In this document: positions 51,953 to 60,313 of the stretch, one piece after another
Layout: the number at the start of each line of letters is the position of its first letter
How positions within the stretch are numbered: position 1 is the stretch's first letter
Source of the DNA: Phytoactinopolyspora alkaliphila
GTDB lineage: Bacteria > Actinomycetota > Actinomycetes > Jiangellales > Jiangellaceae
Reading direction: 5' to 3'
Length of the DNA: 64,000 nucleotides
Assembly (NCBI RefSeq): GCF_010550695.1
Contig: NZ_JAAGOB010000002.1
Coordinates: 552,200-616,199 of the forward strand
Program-made: the position numbers and the translations under genes
Notes under the pieces: model-generated
Database searches by the model: none
Seen by the model: only the letters and a program-made list of their open reading frames with translations
Told to the model about the DNA's origin: nothing

Positions 51953-53442
51953 CGGGAAACCTCCCGGGAGACGCGGGCGGCCGGCTCGGCTTGGCCGGGC
52001 TGGGTGCCGTACCCGAGCCGGCACGGCCGGGCTACGACCCGCGGGATCTGCAGGTGGGGTTGGTCCACCTCGGCGCCGGTGCGTTCTTCCGCGCCCATCA
52101 GGCCTGGTACACGCACCAGGTGACCTCCGGTGGCGATCACACCTGGGGTGTCCTGGCCTCTAGCCAGCGGTCTCCAGCGGTCACCGATCGGCTCGCCGCT
52201 CAGGACGGCCTCTACAGTCTGCTCGTGCGGCCCACGCACGGTCCGCCCAGCGTGGGCGTCGTCGGCGTCATCCGGCGAACCGCGTGCGCGGCCGTCGACC
52301 CACAACCCATCATCGACGCACTGACCAGTCCCGATGTTCACGCGGTCACGTTGACGGTGACGGAGAAGGGGTACCGGCTCGACGGTGGCCGTCTCCGGCT
52401 CGACGGCGAGATCGACGCCGATCTCGCCGGTCGCCCGCCCGAGACCGTCGTCGGGCAGCTCGTCCGCGGCCTCCAGGGACGAGCGGTACATGGCGCCGGT
52501 CCGATCGCTCTGATCTCATGCGACAACCTGAGCGACAACGGCGTGGTGCTGAGCCGGCTGGTCCGCGACTTCGCCGAGCGCCTGTCCGGACCCGACGCCG
52601 AGGTGACCCGCGAGTACATCGAGCGGCAGACGACATTCCCCAGCACCATGGTGGACCGGATCGTGCCAGCCACCGCCGATGCCGACCGGGCCGAGGCACA
52701 CCGGCTGCTCACCGTCCGTGACGACGCCGCCGTGGTGGCGGAGCCGTTCACCCAATGGGTCATCAGCGACGAGTTTCTCGGGCCACGCCCGGCATGGGAG
52801 AAGGCCGGAGCGACACTCACCACGGACGTCGCGGGCTACGAGCGCGTCAAGCTCCGGCTGCTCAACGCCACCCACTCGCTCATCGCCTACCTGGGCGCGC
52901 TCGCCGGCTATCGCACCATTGCCGACGCCCTGGCCGACCCGCTGATCGAGCGGGCGGCCCGCACGCTGATCGAGCAAGACACGATCCCGACGCTGACGGC
53001 TCCGGACGGGCTCGACCTGGCTGCCTACAGCGAGGATGTCCTGAGCCGGTTCGCCAACCCCGCGCTCGGGCACCGCACGGCCCAAGTCGGCATGGACGGC
53101 AGCCAGAAGCTCCCGCAACGCATCCTCTCCGCCGTGCGTGAGCGCCGCTCCACGGGAGCCGTCCCACGGATCGGAGCTCTGCTGGTCGCGGCGTGGATGC
53201 GCTTCCTTCTCGGCCGGGACGACCAAGGTGGCACCCTTGAGGTGTCCGACCCGATGGCCGGCCGGCTGGTCCAGCTTCTCGACAGCGCCGTCCCGACGCG
53301 CGAGACCGTTCGCAATGTCCTGGCCGTGCGTGAGGTCTTCTGCGACGACCTCGCCCACGACGACCAGTTCGTCGATGCCGTGACGTACTGGTACACCGCT
53401 CTGCGCGACCATGGCGTCGCCCCCACATTGCAAGGAGTGTGA
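51949..53442 (+). CDS. uxuB: Mannitol dehydrogenase-family oxidoreductase, probable fructuronate reductase
   Basis: A 497-residue long-chain dehydrogenase. The NAD-binding N-terminus is LQVGLVHLGAGAFFRAHQAW (~28-47). The catalytic set K..N..H is in RVKLRLLNATHSLIAYLG (~302-319), as in the mannitol dehydrogenase/UxuB/UxaB group. Coupling to uxaC points to fructuronate reductase (fructuronate to mannonate, NADH). Tagaturonate reductase is the alternative. No uxuA mannonate dehydratase lies in the window. Confidence 0.9.
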   Translation: MTGNLPGDAGGRLGLAGLGAVPEPARPGYDPRDLQVGLVHLGAGAFFRAHQAWYTHQVTSGGDHTWGVLASSQRSPAVTDRLAAQDGLYSLLVRPTHGPPSVGVVGVIRRTACAAVDPQPIIDALTSPDVHAVTLTVTEKGYRLDGGRLRLDGEIDADLAGRPPETVVGQLVRGLQGRAVHGAGPIALISCDNLSDNGVVLSRLVRDFAERLSGPDAEVTREYIERQTTFPSTMVDRIVPATADADRAEAHRLLTVRDDAAVVAEPFTQWVISDEFLGPRPAWEKAGATLTTDVAGYERVKLRLLNATHSLIAYLGALAGYRTIADALADPLIERAARTLIEQDTIPTLTAPDGLDLAAYSEDVLSRFANPALGHRTAQVGMDGSQKLPQRILSAVRERRSTGAVPRIGALLVAAWMRFLLGRDDQGGTLEVSDPMAGRLVQLLDSAVPTRETVRNVLAVREVFCDDLAHDDQFVDAVTYWYTALRDHGVAPTLQGV

Positions 53443-53444
53443 CG

Positions 53445-54770
53445 ATGACACGAAAGCGGTACGCCGTCGTAGGACTCGGCTCGCGGTCCGCGATGTACAC
53501 CCGCGCGCTGCTCACCGACCACCGTGACGCCGGCGAGCTGGCAGGCCTGTGCGACGTCAACCAGACCCGAATGGATCACCACAACAAGCGCTTCGCCGAC
53601 GAGTTCGGCGCCGGCCCGGTGCCCACGTACGGTCCAGCCGACTTCTCGCGGATGCTGGACGAGCAACGCGTCGACGCGGTGATCGTCACCTCCGTCGACC
53701 GGACCCACCACGACTACATCGTCCAGGCGCTGGAGAACGGCCGGGACGCGATCACCGAGAAGCCGCTGACCACCGACGAGGAGAAATGTCAGCAGATCCT
53801 CGACGCGCAAGCCCGCACCGGCGGCAAACTCACCGTCACGTTCAACTACCGATACGCGCCGCGCAACAGCGCCGTTCGGGAACTGATCGGCTCCGGCGCC
53901 ATCGGGGACGTGCAGTCGGTGCACTTCGAGTGGTTGCTGGACACCAGACACGGCGCGGACTACTTCCGTCGCTGGCATCGGGACAAGCGCAACTCCGGCG
54001 GGCTGATGATTCACAAGTCCAGCCACCACTTCGACCTGGTGAACTGGTGGCTCGACGCAACGCCGAGGACGGTGTTCGGCTTCGGGGACCTGAAGTTCTA
54101 CGGCTCGGACAACGCCCAGGCCCGTGGCCAGGCAATGCGCAGCTACCGCAGCCACGGCAGCCCCGACCTAGCCACCGACCCGTGGGCGATCGATCTGGAA
54201 AGCGAGCCGGAACTGAAGGCGCTGTACCTTGACGCCGAGGGCGAGGACGGCTACATCCGCGACCGCAACGTCTTCAGCGACGGGATCAGCATCGAGGACG
54301 ACATGGCGGTGCTCGTGCGCTACGACACGAAGGCCACCATGAGCTACCACCTCACCGCCTACTCGCCGTGGGAGGGCTACCGGGTGGGGTTCAACGGCAC
54401 CAAGGGCCGGGCGGAGCTGGAGGTGGTCGAGCGCTCCTACGTCAGTGGCGAGGTCATCGACCCGAACGCGGCCGGTGCCGACCAGCCCGACAACGACCCG
54501 ATCGACAAGACGAGACTCACCGTGCAGCCGCTGTGGGGCAAGGCACGCCGGGTCGACATCAGCGAGGAAGGCAGCGGAGGACACGGCGGCGGCGACCGCC
54601 GGCTGCTCGCGGACATCTTCGCCGAGCAGCCCGAGCCGGACCCGCTGCGGCGCGCCGCGGGCCACGTCGATGGGGCGTACGCCATGCTCACGGGCGCGGC
54701 GGCGAACCGGTCGTTCGCCACAGGTCTCCCGGTCGACATCGCAGACCTCGTCACCTTCCATGATCATTGA
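53445..54770 (+). CDS. Gfo/Idh/MocA-family oxidoreductase
   Basis: A 441-residue NAD(P)-dependent sugar oxidoreductase. The Rossmann fold starts RYAVVGLGSRSAMYTRALL (~4-22), with the family motif EKPLTTDEEK (~105) supplying the catalytic Lys. GGLMIHKSSHHFDLVNWWL (~185-203) is the substrate-site H..D..H region. It follows uxuB by 2 bases (ATG 53445), so it belongs to the hexuronate operon. The last residues HDH lie in a palindrome shared with the convergent citrate synthase gene. Confidence 0.92.
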   Translation: MTRKRYAVVGLGSRSAMYTRALLTDHRDAGELAGLCDVNQTRMDHHNKRFADEFGAGPVPTYGPADFSRMLDEQRVDAVIVTSVDRTHHDYIVQALENGRDAITEKPLTTDEEKCQQILDAQARTGGKLTVTFNYRYAPRNSAVRELIGSGAIGDVQSVHFEWLLDTRHGADYFRRWHRDKRNSGGLMIHKSSHHFDLVNWWLDATPRTVFGFGDLKFYGSDNAQARGQAMRSYRSHGSPDLATDPWAIDLESEPELKALYLDAEGEDGYIRDRNVFSDGISIEDDMAVLVRYDTKATMSYHLTAYSPWEGYRVGFNGTKGRAELEVVERSYVSGEVIDPNAAGADQPDNDPIDKTRLTVQPLWGKARRVDISEEGSGGHGGGDRRLLADIFAEQPEPDPLRRAAGHVDGAYAMLTGAAANRSFATGLPVDIADLVTFHDH

Positions 54771-54812
54771 CTATCGCGCACCGGGGCACGTCCGCGATCG
54801 TCAATGATCATG
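54759..54812. terminator. Bidirectional terminator overlapping two stop codons
   Basis: CATGATCATTGACTATCGCG and CGCGATCGTCAATGATCATG pair over 20 bases with one mismatch around a 14-base loop. The stem includes the stop codons of both convergent genes (54768-54770 and 54801-54803). As a result both proteins end in His-Asp-His. Confidence 0.75.
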
Positions 54813-56081
54813 GGCGGGGGCAGGGCGGGGTCCGGTATAGACACCGCGCGGGCGGAACCTGAGCCCGGGCTCCTGGTATTCCTCCAGCGCGTGGGCGATC
54901 CAGCCGATGGTCCGCGCGACCGCGAAGACCGCCTCGCCGGCGTCCGGCCGCATCCCGCACGCGTGCATCATCGCCGCGAGCGCGAGGTCGATGTTGGGTG
55001 GCCAGAGCCCGCCGCGCCCTAGCTCGTCAGCGACGGCGTCGACCGCCGCCAGAACGGGTCCGGCACCATCGAGCTGACGCAGCAGGCGGAGAAGCAGGTC
55101 GGCTCGGGGATCGCGCTCCTGGTAGACGCGGTGCCCGAACCCCGGCACGCCTGTGCCCGCTCGCAGCCGCTCGGACACGGCGACGAGCGGGCCCGCCATC
55201 GCTTCGGCCAGGAATCGGTACGTTTCGCTGCTGGATGCGCCGTGGTACTGCGCATCGAGCGCTCCCAGGCCCGCCGAGACGACGGCGTAGGGATGCGCCC
55301 GGGCGCTGGCCGCCACCCGGGCCGCGACGGTCGACGCCGCCAAGCCGTGATCAGCGAGCAGAATCAACGCGGCGTTGAGGAGCTCGCTCCGGGGTTCCTG
55401 GCGGGACAGCGCCGGCCACAGCCGATCGGCAAGCGCCGCCGCGCGTGGCCGGGCGGCGCCGTCCGCGGGGCCGGCGACCGGCTCGTCGGTGGCACCGTGA
55501 TCGGCCGGCGCCTGCCGTGGCAGCGCATCCACCATGGCCGCCAGCATGATTTCGCCCGTGCGCACGACGGCCGCAGGAGACAGGTCGAAGCGCAACGGAT
55601 CCGCCGCGCCGAGCACAGCGACCACGACCCGGAGGTGGTCGGTGAGCCGGGCCGAGGCGGGCAACGGCGCCGCGGCCGCTCTCGCCACCGCGGCCAGCTC
55701 CCCGGCTGACGAGAACGGTGTATGCCCGCCCGCGCCGTCATCCCCGAAGCGGCCCGTCCACAGGAAGCGGGCCACCGACTCCAGCGATCTGGTCGTCGCC
55801 AGCTCGCCTGCCTCTACCCCGCGGTAGTACAGCAGGTCGTCCTCGAGCAATGTGACCGCCGTGGCGATGCGCTCCACGACTCCCGCTGCCGGCCGGTTCT
55901 CCCGGCTCCGCCCGGCGAACTGGTCGACGTCGTGCTCGGAGAACAGACTGCCTCGCCGGCCGCTGACCCGGACGCTGGCGAGCAAGCCACGGCTGACGTA
56001 CGCGTACACGGTCTCCGTCTTGACGCCCAGGCGCGCAGCGACCTCCGACGTGGTGAGATACCGGCCGTCGCTGTCATCCAT
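54801..56081 (-). CDS. Citrate synthase homologue with N-terminal DNA-binding domain
   Basis: A 426-residue protein. Residues ~8-58 are an excisionase/MerR-like helix-turn-helix (LTTSEVAARLGVKTETVYAY, then SLFSEHDVDQF). The rest is a citrate synthase domain. The catalytic positions fit: His in QYHGASS (~271), His in GFGHRVYQERDPRA (~311) and Asp in PNIDLALAAM (~365). An internal Ala/Pro/Gly-rich insert lies near 190-210. Fusions of this type are known in actinomycetes, where the partner citrate synthase is divergently encoded. It may regulate the shared promoter (TTGAC repeats at 56105-56134) or work as a hetero-oligomer subunit. Confidence 0.88.
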   Translation of the reverse strand: MDDSDGRYLTTSEVAARLGVKTETVYAYVSRGLLASVRVSGRRGSLFSEHDVDQFAGRSRENRPAAGVVERIATAVTLLEDDLLYYRGVEAGELATTRSLESVARFLWTGRFGDDGAGGHTPFSSAGELAAVARAAAAPLPASARLTDHLRVVVAVLGAADPLRFDLSPAAVVRTGEIMLAAMVDALPRQAPADHGATDEPVAGPADGAARPRAAALADRLWPALSRQEPRSELLNAALILLADHGLAASTVAARVAASARAHPYAVVSAGLGALDAQYHGASSSETYRFLAEAMAGPLVAVSERLRAGTGVPGFGHRVYQERDPRADLLLRLLRQLDGAGPVLAAVDAVADELGRGGLWPPNIDLALAAMMHACGMRPDAGEAVFAVARTIGWIAHALEEYQEPGLRFRPRGVYTGPRPAPAHDH

Positions 56082-56104
56082 CTGACCAGTTCCTTTGCAT
56101 TCAC

Positions 56105-56134
56105 ATTGACGAAATCAACGTTGACAACAATTGA
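56105..56134. promoter_or_regulatory. TTGAC repeat cluster between the two citrate synthase genes
   Basis: TTGAC occurs at 56105, 56120 and 56130, and the perfect palindrome TCAACGTTGA spans 56114-56123. The cluster lies in the 92-bp divergent gap. It is the natural site for binding by the helix-turn-helix citrate synthase homologue, and one TTGAC may also serve as a -35 element. Confidence 0.5.
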
Positions 56135-56173
56135 CTGCTCATCAACTGTAGCGGTGAGAAGGAGGTGCGTTGC

Positions 56174-57331
56174 ATGACAACACCGTCGAACGGCCTGATC
56201 GAAGCGCCCCGCGGGCTCAGAAACGTGGCAGTGACCAGCACAGAGCTGGGTGACGTGCGCGGACGTGAGGGCTTCTACCACTACCGCCAGTATTCGGCGA
56301 TCGACCTGGCCGTGTCTCGCACGTTCGAGGACGTGTGGTTCCTGTTCCTGGAAGGCAGACTCCCCGACGCCGCCGAGCGGCGACGGTTCGGCGAGGAGAT
56401 CGCCGCACTGCGGCCGCTCCCGGATGAGCTGACCACGATCCTGCCGGAGATCGCCCGGGCGGGGCGGGAACTCCAGCCGCTGTCAGCCCTGCGGACCGCG
56501 TTGTCATTCCTCGCCAGCGCCCGTGATCTGCGTCCTCTCTGGGACATCGACGCCGAACTCCGCAAGCAGGACGCCATGATGGTCTGTGCCGTGACCCCCA
56601 CCATCCTGGCCGCGCTGCACCGACTCCGGACCGGAAGCGAGCCGCTGAGCCCCCTGCCCGCTCTCTCCACAGCGGAGAACTGGCTCTACATGATCACCGC
56701 CCGACGCCCCGCACAGGCGCACGCCAAGGCCGTCGAGACGTACCTGACCTCCACGATCGACCACGGCTTCAACGCGTCGACCTTCACCGCGCGGGTCGTG
56801 GCGTCCGCCGGCGCGGACCTGGTCTCGGCGGTCACCGCCGCCATCGGCGCGTTCTCCGGCCCCCTACACGGCGGAGCACCCGATCGCGCTCTGGAGACGA
56901 TCGATACCATCGGCACGCCAGACCGGATCGACGAGTGGATCCGTCCGAGGGTCGCGGCAGGTGAGCGGATCATGGGCTTCGGGCATGCCGCCTACCGCAC
57001 GCAGGATCCGCGGGCACGGCTGCTCCGGGAGACCGCGCTCGAGCTCGGCGGTGGCCTGGCCGAGTTCGCGGCCGTGGTGGAACAGCGCGTCGTCGAGATC
57101 CTCGCCGAGCTGAAGCCCGGACGCGAGCTGTACGCGAACGTGGAGTTCTACGCGGGTGTGGTGATGGAACTGTGCGGAATCCCCCGCTCGATGTTCACGC
57201 CGACGTTCGCCGTCAGCCGGGTGATCGGCTGGTCGGCCAACATCCTGGAAGAAGCGGCCGCCGGCAAGATCATCCGGCCATCGGCCCGCTACGTGGGCCC
57301 GGAGCCGCCTCAGCCGGTCCCCGCAGGATGA
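56174..57331 (+). CDS. Citrate/2-methylcitrate synthase homologue
   Basis: A 385-residue stand-alone citrate synthase-type enzyme. It follows AAGGAGG at an ATG. Active-site histidines are in GPLHGGAPDRAL (~233) and GFGHAAYRTQDPRA (~268). At the third catalytic position, normally Asp in NVDFYSG, the sequence reads NVEFYAG (~322), a Glu. That variant also occurs in some actinobacterial homologues and may alter the reaction or the acyl-CoA used. It is divergent from the DNA-binding homologue, and both are closed off by palindromic terminators. Confidence 0.88.
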   Translation: MTTPSNGLIEAPRGLRNVAVTSTELGDVRGREGFYHYRQYSAIDLAVSRTFEDVWFLFLEGRLPDAAERRRFGEEIAALRPLPDELTTILPEIARAGRELQPLSALRTALSFLASARDLRPLWDIDAELRKQDAMMVCAVTPTILAALHRLRTGSEPLSPLPALSTAENWLYMITARRPAQAHAKAVETYLTSTIDHGFNASTFTARVVASAGADLVSAVTAAIGAFSGPLHGGAPDRALETIDTIGTPDRIDEWIRPRVAAGERIMGFGHAAYRTQDPRARLLRETALELGGGLAEFAAVVEQRVVEILAELKPGRELYANVEFYAGVVMELCGIPRSMFTPTFAVSRVIGWSANILEEAAAGKIIRPSARYVGPEPPQPVPAG

Positions 57332-57340
57332 AACCTCCCC

Positions 57341-57389
57341 TGATCATCGGCTTGAGCCGTGTCATCACACGGTCAATCGTTGATGATCA
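57341..57389. terminator. Nested hairpin between citrate synthase and aldolase genes
   Basis: The outer arms TGATCATC (57341-57348) and GATGATCA (57382-57389) enclose an inner stem CCGTGT / ACACGG (57357-57372). It lies between convergent stops and probably terminates both transcripts. Confidence 0.55.
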
Positions 57390-58334
57390 CGAGAGTGAGG
57401 GGAACAGCTCGGGAAGGAGAACGCGGGCGTCGCTCCTGGCCTCCTCGACCGCCGCCGCCGGAGCGCTCGCATACGGCCACCGCACCCCCAGGCCGATCTC
57501 GGCCCACCCGCCCACCGCGGCCAAGAACTTGTCGAGGGCGGGGTTGGACAGTCCGCGGGCTTGCAGCGGTGTGATGTGGGCGGCGAAGAAGCCGGCTATC
57601 CGCCGTTCGACGTCCAGTGCGGCGGCCGGTGCGGCGGCCGGCTCGCCGAGGATCTGCCGGTACCAGGCCACGGCACCGGCCGGCGACATCGCGGCGATGT
57701 TCGAGTAGCTGCCGTGCGCGCCCCGTGCCATGCCGGACGCTAGCCGGTGGCCGGCCACGAACAGGGAACAGCCAGGCGCACGCACACGGACCTGCTCGAA
57801 CCATGCGTCGTCACCGCCGGCCACCTTCACGCCCACGACAGACGGGGCCTCGGCCAGTAACCGGCCGAGCAGTGACGGCGAGATCTGGGTCTTGGCGTGC
57901 GGCGGGTTGTACAGGACCAGCGGCACCGGCGCCGCTTCCTCGGCAACGCGGCTGACGAAGGCTAGGCACTCGTCGTCGCTGAGCGGAAGCCAGTCCGGGA
58001 GGATCACCTGGATGGCGCCAGGCGCCACCGCCCGCGCCCGGCGGACCCGGTCGAGGCACAGCTGCGCGCTCGGGTGCGTGGCACCGATCTGGAACGCCAT
58101 GCCGGCCGCTTCGCACCGGCCGGCGATCAGTTCACTGATCCGGTCGAATTCCGGCTCGGTCAAGGTGTGAAACTCACCCGCCGTACCGTGCGCGTATACG
58201 CCGTCGACTCCGCTGGTCAAGAGCGTACCCAACTGCTCATCGAGGAGGTCCCAGCGGATCCCCCCGTGGTCGTCAACCGGCAGCAGCAAGGTGCCCCAGA
58301 CGCCGCGGATCTCCGTGGCATTCAGTGGTTTCAT
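57387..58334 (-). CDS. Dihydrodipicolinate synthase-family aldolase
   Basis: A 315-residue class I aldolase of the DapA/NanA superfamily. The Schiff-base Lys is in VVGVKVAGGDD (~166) and the Tyr in LVLYNPPHAKT (~138). The substrate loop reads HGTAGEFHTL (~45), with Ala replacing the second Thr of the usual GTTGE, so it is unlikely to be lysine-pathway DapA. ATG 58334 is preferred to 58358. It diverges from a GntR regulator across a perfect 16-bp palindrome. A keto-deoxy sugar acid is the likely substrate. Confidence 0.88.
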   Translation of the reverse strand: MKPLNATEIRGVWGTLLLPVDDHGGIRWDLLDEQLGTLLTSGVDGVYAHGTAGEFHTLTEPEFDRISELIAGRCEAAGMAFQIGATHPSAQLCLDRVRRARAVAPGAIQVILPDWLPLSDDECLAFVSRVAEEAAPVPLVLYNPPHAKTQISPSLLGRLLAEAPSVVGVKVAGGDDAWFEQVRVRAPGCSLFVAGHRLASGMARGAHGSYSNIAAMSPAGAVAWYRQILGEPAAAPAAALDVERRIAGFFAAHITPLQARGLSNPALDKFLAAVGGWAEIGLGVRWPYASAPAAAVEEARSDARVLLPELFPSLS

Positions 58335-58395
58335 GACGGGCTCCTCGGAGGTCGCCATCGGAATTAGTCCGCCTGTAACCTTGACACATCAGGTC

Positions 58396-58411
58396 TATCA
58401 GATATCTGATA
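58396..58411. promoter_or_regulatory. 16-bp palindrome, probable GntR/FCD operator
   Basis: TATCAGATATCTGATA is a perfect palindrome, 62 bases upstream of the DHDPS-family start at 58334 and 114 bases upstream of the divergent GntR start. It fits control of both by that regulator. Confidence 0.65.
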
Positions 58412-58524
58412 ACTCTCGCCCGGGAGACCGACGACGACCAGGAGGCATGTCATTTACCCGGCCAGCTCAGCTTCGGCGGGATGGACGGCGGCTCCGGCCA
58501 CAACACCGACCAGAAAGCACTCGC

Positions 58525-59226
58525 ATGAGAAAACCGCTCTACCAGGAAGCACAGCAGCGCCTCCGCGACTACATTCTCGACCACCAGCTCACGCCGGGCG
58601 CCGGGCTGCCGCCTGAGGGCGAACTGGCGAACGAACTCGGCATCAGCCGGCTCTCGCTCCGGGAAGCGACGAAGAGCCTGGAGACGCTCGGAGTGATCAA
58701 GGCCGTGCCCGGTCGCGGCCTGTACGTCAGCACCTTCTCGTTCGACGCGGTCGTGCAGCAGCTCCCGTACAGCTTCGGCATCGGCGGGCACTCCCTCACG
58801 GAGCTACTGCAGGTCCGTGAAGCCATCGAGGGTGGGCTGATCGTCGCCGTCTCCACGTTGATGACCGAAGCGGACCTGGCCGAGCTGGACGGCATCGTCG
58901 ACGAGATGGCGGCCGCCCATGCACGCGGCGAGACCTTCGCCGAGGTGGATCGGCGCTTCCACGTGCGTCTGTTCGCGCCCTTGGACAACGGCCTGGTGAC
59001 GACGCTGCTGGAACTGTTCTGGGACCTATTCCACAAGCTGGAGAGCGAGCTCCCGGCTGGGGACCAGCACTCGGTAGACGTGCACCGGGACATCCTCGCC
59101 GCCATTCGCGGCGGAGATGCAAGACAGATGATGCGAAGCGTGCGAGAGCACTTCGGCGGCATCCGGAGATCACTGGACGCACGATCCAGTTCGGCCAGTC
59201 AGGAAAATCAAGCGGAGGACACGTGA
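58525..59226 (+). CDS. GntR-family regulator, FCD (FadR) subfamily
   Basis: A 233-residue repressor. The winged helix-turn-helix is PPEGELANELGISRLSLREA followed by VIKAVPGRGLYVS (~30-76). The FCD ligand domain has the metal-binding pattern EAIEGGLIVAV (~102), then RRFHVRLF (~153) and VDVHRDILAAIRGGD (~190-204). The ATG at 58525 is used. Its stop overlaps the GTG of the NAL-like gene by four bases, so regulator and enzyme are coupled. The inducer is probably a sugar acid. Confidence 0.93.
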   Translation: MRKPLYQEAQQRLRDYILDHQLTPGAGLPPEGELANELGISRLSLREATKSLETLGVIKAVPGRGLYVSTFSFDAVVQQLPYSFGIGGHSLTELLQVREAIEGGLIVAVSTLMTEADLAELDGIVDEMAAAHARGETFAEVDRRFHVRLFAPLDNGLVTTLLELFWDLFHKLESELPAGDQHSVDVHRDILAAIRGGDARQMMRSVREHFGGIRRSLDARSSSASQENQAEDT

Positions 59227-60107
59227 AGCTCGACCTACAAGGGATCATTCCGGCTATCGTCACGCCGTACGGCGCCGGCCACACCATCGACTCGGAGGTG
59301 ACCCGCAAGCTGGTCGACGCCCTGATCGGGCAAGGTGTCGGCGGCCTGTACGTGGGCGGGACCACGGGCGAAGGCCCGATGCAGTCGCCCGCCGAACGCA
59401 CGGAGTTCACCGCGCTGGTCGCCGATGTGGTCGGTGGCCGGGTGCCGGTGGTCGCGCACGTGGGGGCCGCTGACACCGCTGGAAGCATTGAGATGGCCCG
59501 GAACGCGGCGAACGCGGGCGCGAACGCGGTCTCAGCGGTGGCGCCGTTCTACTATCAGCATGGCCGTGAGCAGGTCCGTCAGCACTTCCTCGACATCGCC
59601 GAGGCGTCGCCGGTTCCGTTCCTCCCCTACCATCTGCCGATGGCGGGCGGTGACGACGCGACGTTCCATCTGTTCATCGAACTCGCCGCGCACGAGAACA
59701 TCGTCGGCTTCAAGTACACCTCGCGCGACATCTACGAACTACAGCAGCTCGTCGCGTTGTGCGGCGACGGCGCAGCGATCTTCAACGGCGCCGACGAGGT
59801 CTGCATCCACGGTCTCCTCGCCGGAGCGGCCGGAGCCATCGGCAGCACCTACAACTTCATGGCCGGCCTGTTCGTGCAGGCTGCCGAGGCACTCGCCGCC
59901 GGTGACGCGCCCAAGGCAGCGCGGCTCCAGGGCCAGGCCAACGGAGTGATCAGGCAGGGCGCCCACTACGACAACGTCGCGTTCGCCCGGGCCGTCCTGC
60001 AGGCGCAAGGGTTCGATGTCGGCCCGCCACGCAAACCCATTCAGCAGATGAGCGCCGACGACCACGCCCTGGTCGCGCGGTTGGTCGCGGAGACCCCGTT
60101 CCTCTGA
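59223..60107 (+). CDS. N-acetylneuraminate lyase/DHDPS-family aldolase
   Basis: A 294-residue class I aldolase. It has the intact GGTTGEG loop (~45-51), the Tyr in FLPYHLPMAGG (~138) and the Schiff-base Lys in VGFKYTSRDIYELQQL (~161-176), features shared with NanA and with KDG-type aldolases. Translation is coupled to the upstream gntR. The 3' side is followed by the wreck of a sulfatase gene. With uxaC and uxuB nearby, cleavage of a 2-keto-3-deoxy sugar acid is as likely as sialic acid. NanE and NanK are absent from the window. Confidence 0.9.
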   Translation: MKLDLQGIIPAIVTPYGAGHTIDSEVTRKLVDALIGQGVGGLYVGGTTGEGPMQSPAERTEFTALVADVVGGRVPVVAHVGAADTAGSIEMARNAANAGANAVSAVAPFYYQHGREQVRQHFLDIAEASPVPFLPYHLPMAGGDDATFHLFIELAAHENIVGFKYTSRDIYELQQLVALCGDGAAIFNGADEVCIHGLLAGAAGAIGSTYNFMAGLFVQAAEALAAGDAPKAARLQGQANGVIRQGAHYDNVAFARAVLQAQGFDVGPPRKPIQQMSADDHALVARLVAETPFL

Positions 60108-60139
60108 GGGTGGGGTGACACACGACGAGACGGAGGCCG

Positions 60140-60312
60140 CCCAACATCGTGTTCGTGCTATCGGACGAACACGCCGCCGAGGCGACCGGATACCGTACGC
60201 ACGCCCCGTCTCGATCGACTGGCCGCCCGCGGAACCCTGTACGAGAACGCCTACTGCTCAAGTCCGATGTGCGTGCCGTCCCGCCTGTTCCTCCTGTCGG
60301 GCCGGCCAGGCG
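60140..60312 (+). pseudogene. Frameshifted N-terminal fragment of a sulfatase
   Basis: One frame reads PNIVFVLSDEHAAEATGY, the classic sulfatase start with metal-binding Asp. About 45 bases later the next frame continues TPRLDRLAARGTLYENAYC then SSPMCVPSRLFLLSGRPG, which includes the CxPSR formylglycine signature. Some bases are missing at the joint, and the remaining ~400 residues are gone where regX3 ends (60314). The gene once followed the aldolase, suggesting that the cluster handled a sulfated sugar. Confidence 0.75.
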
Positions 60313-60313
60313 T

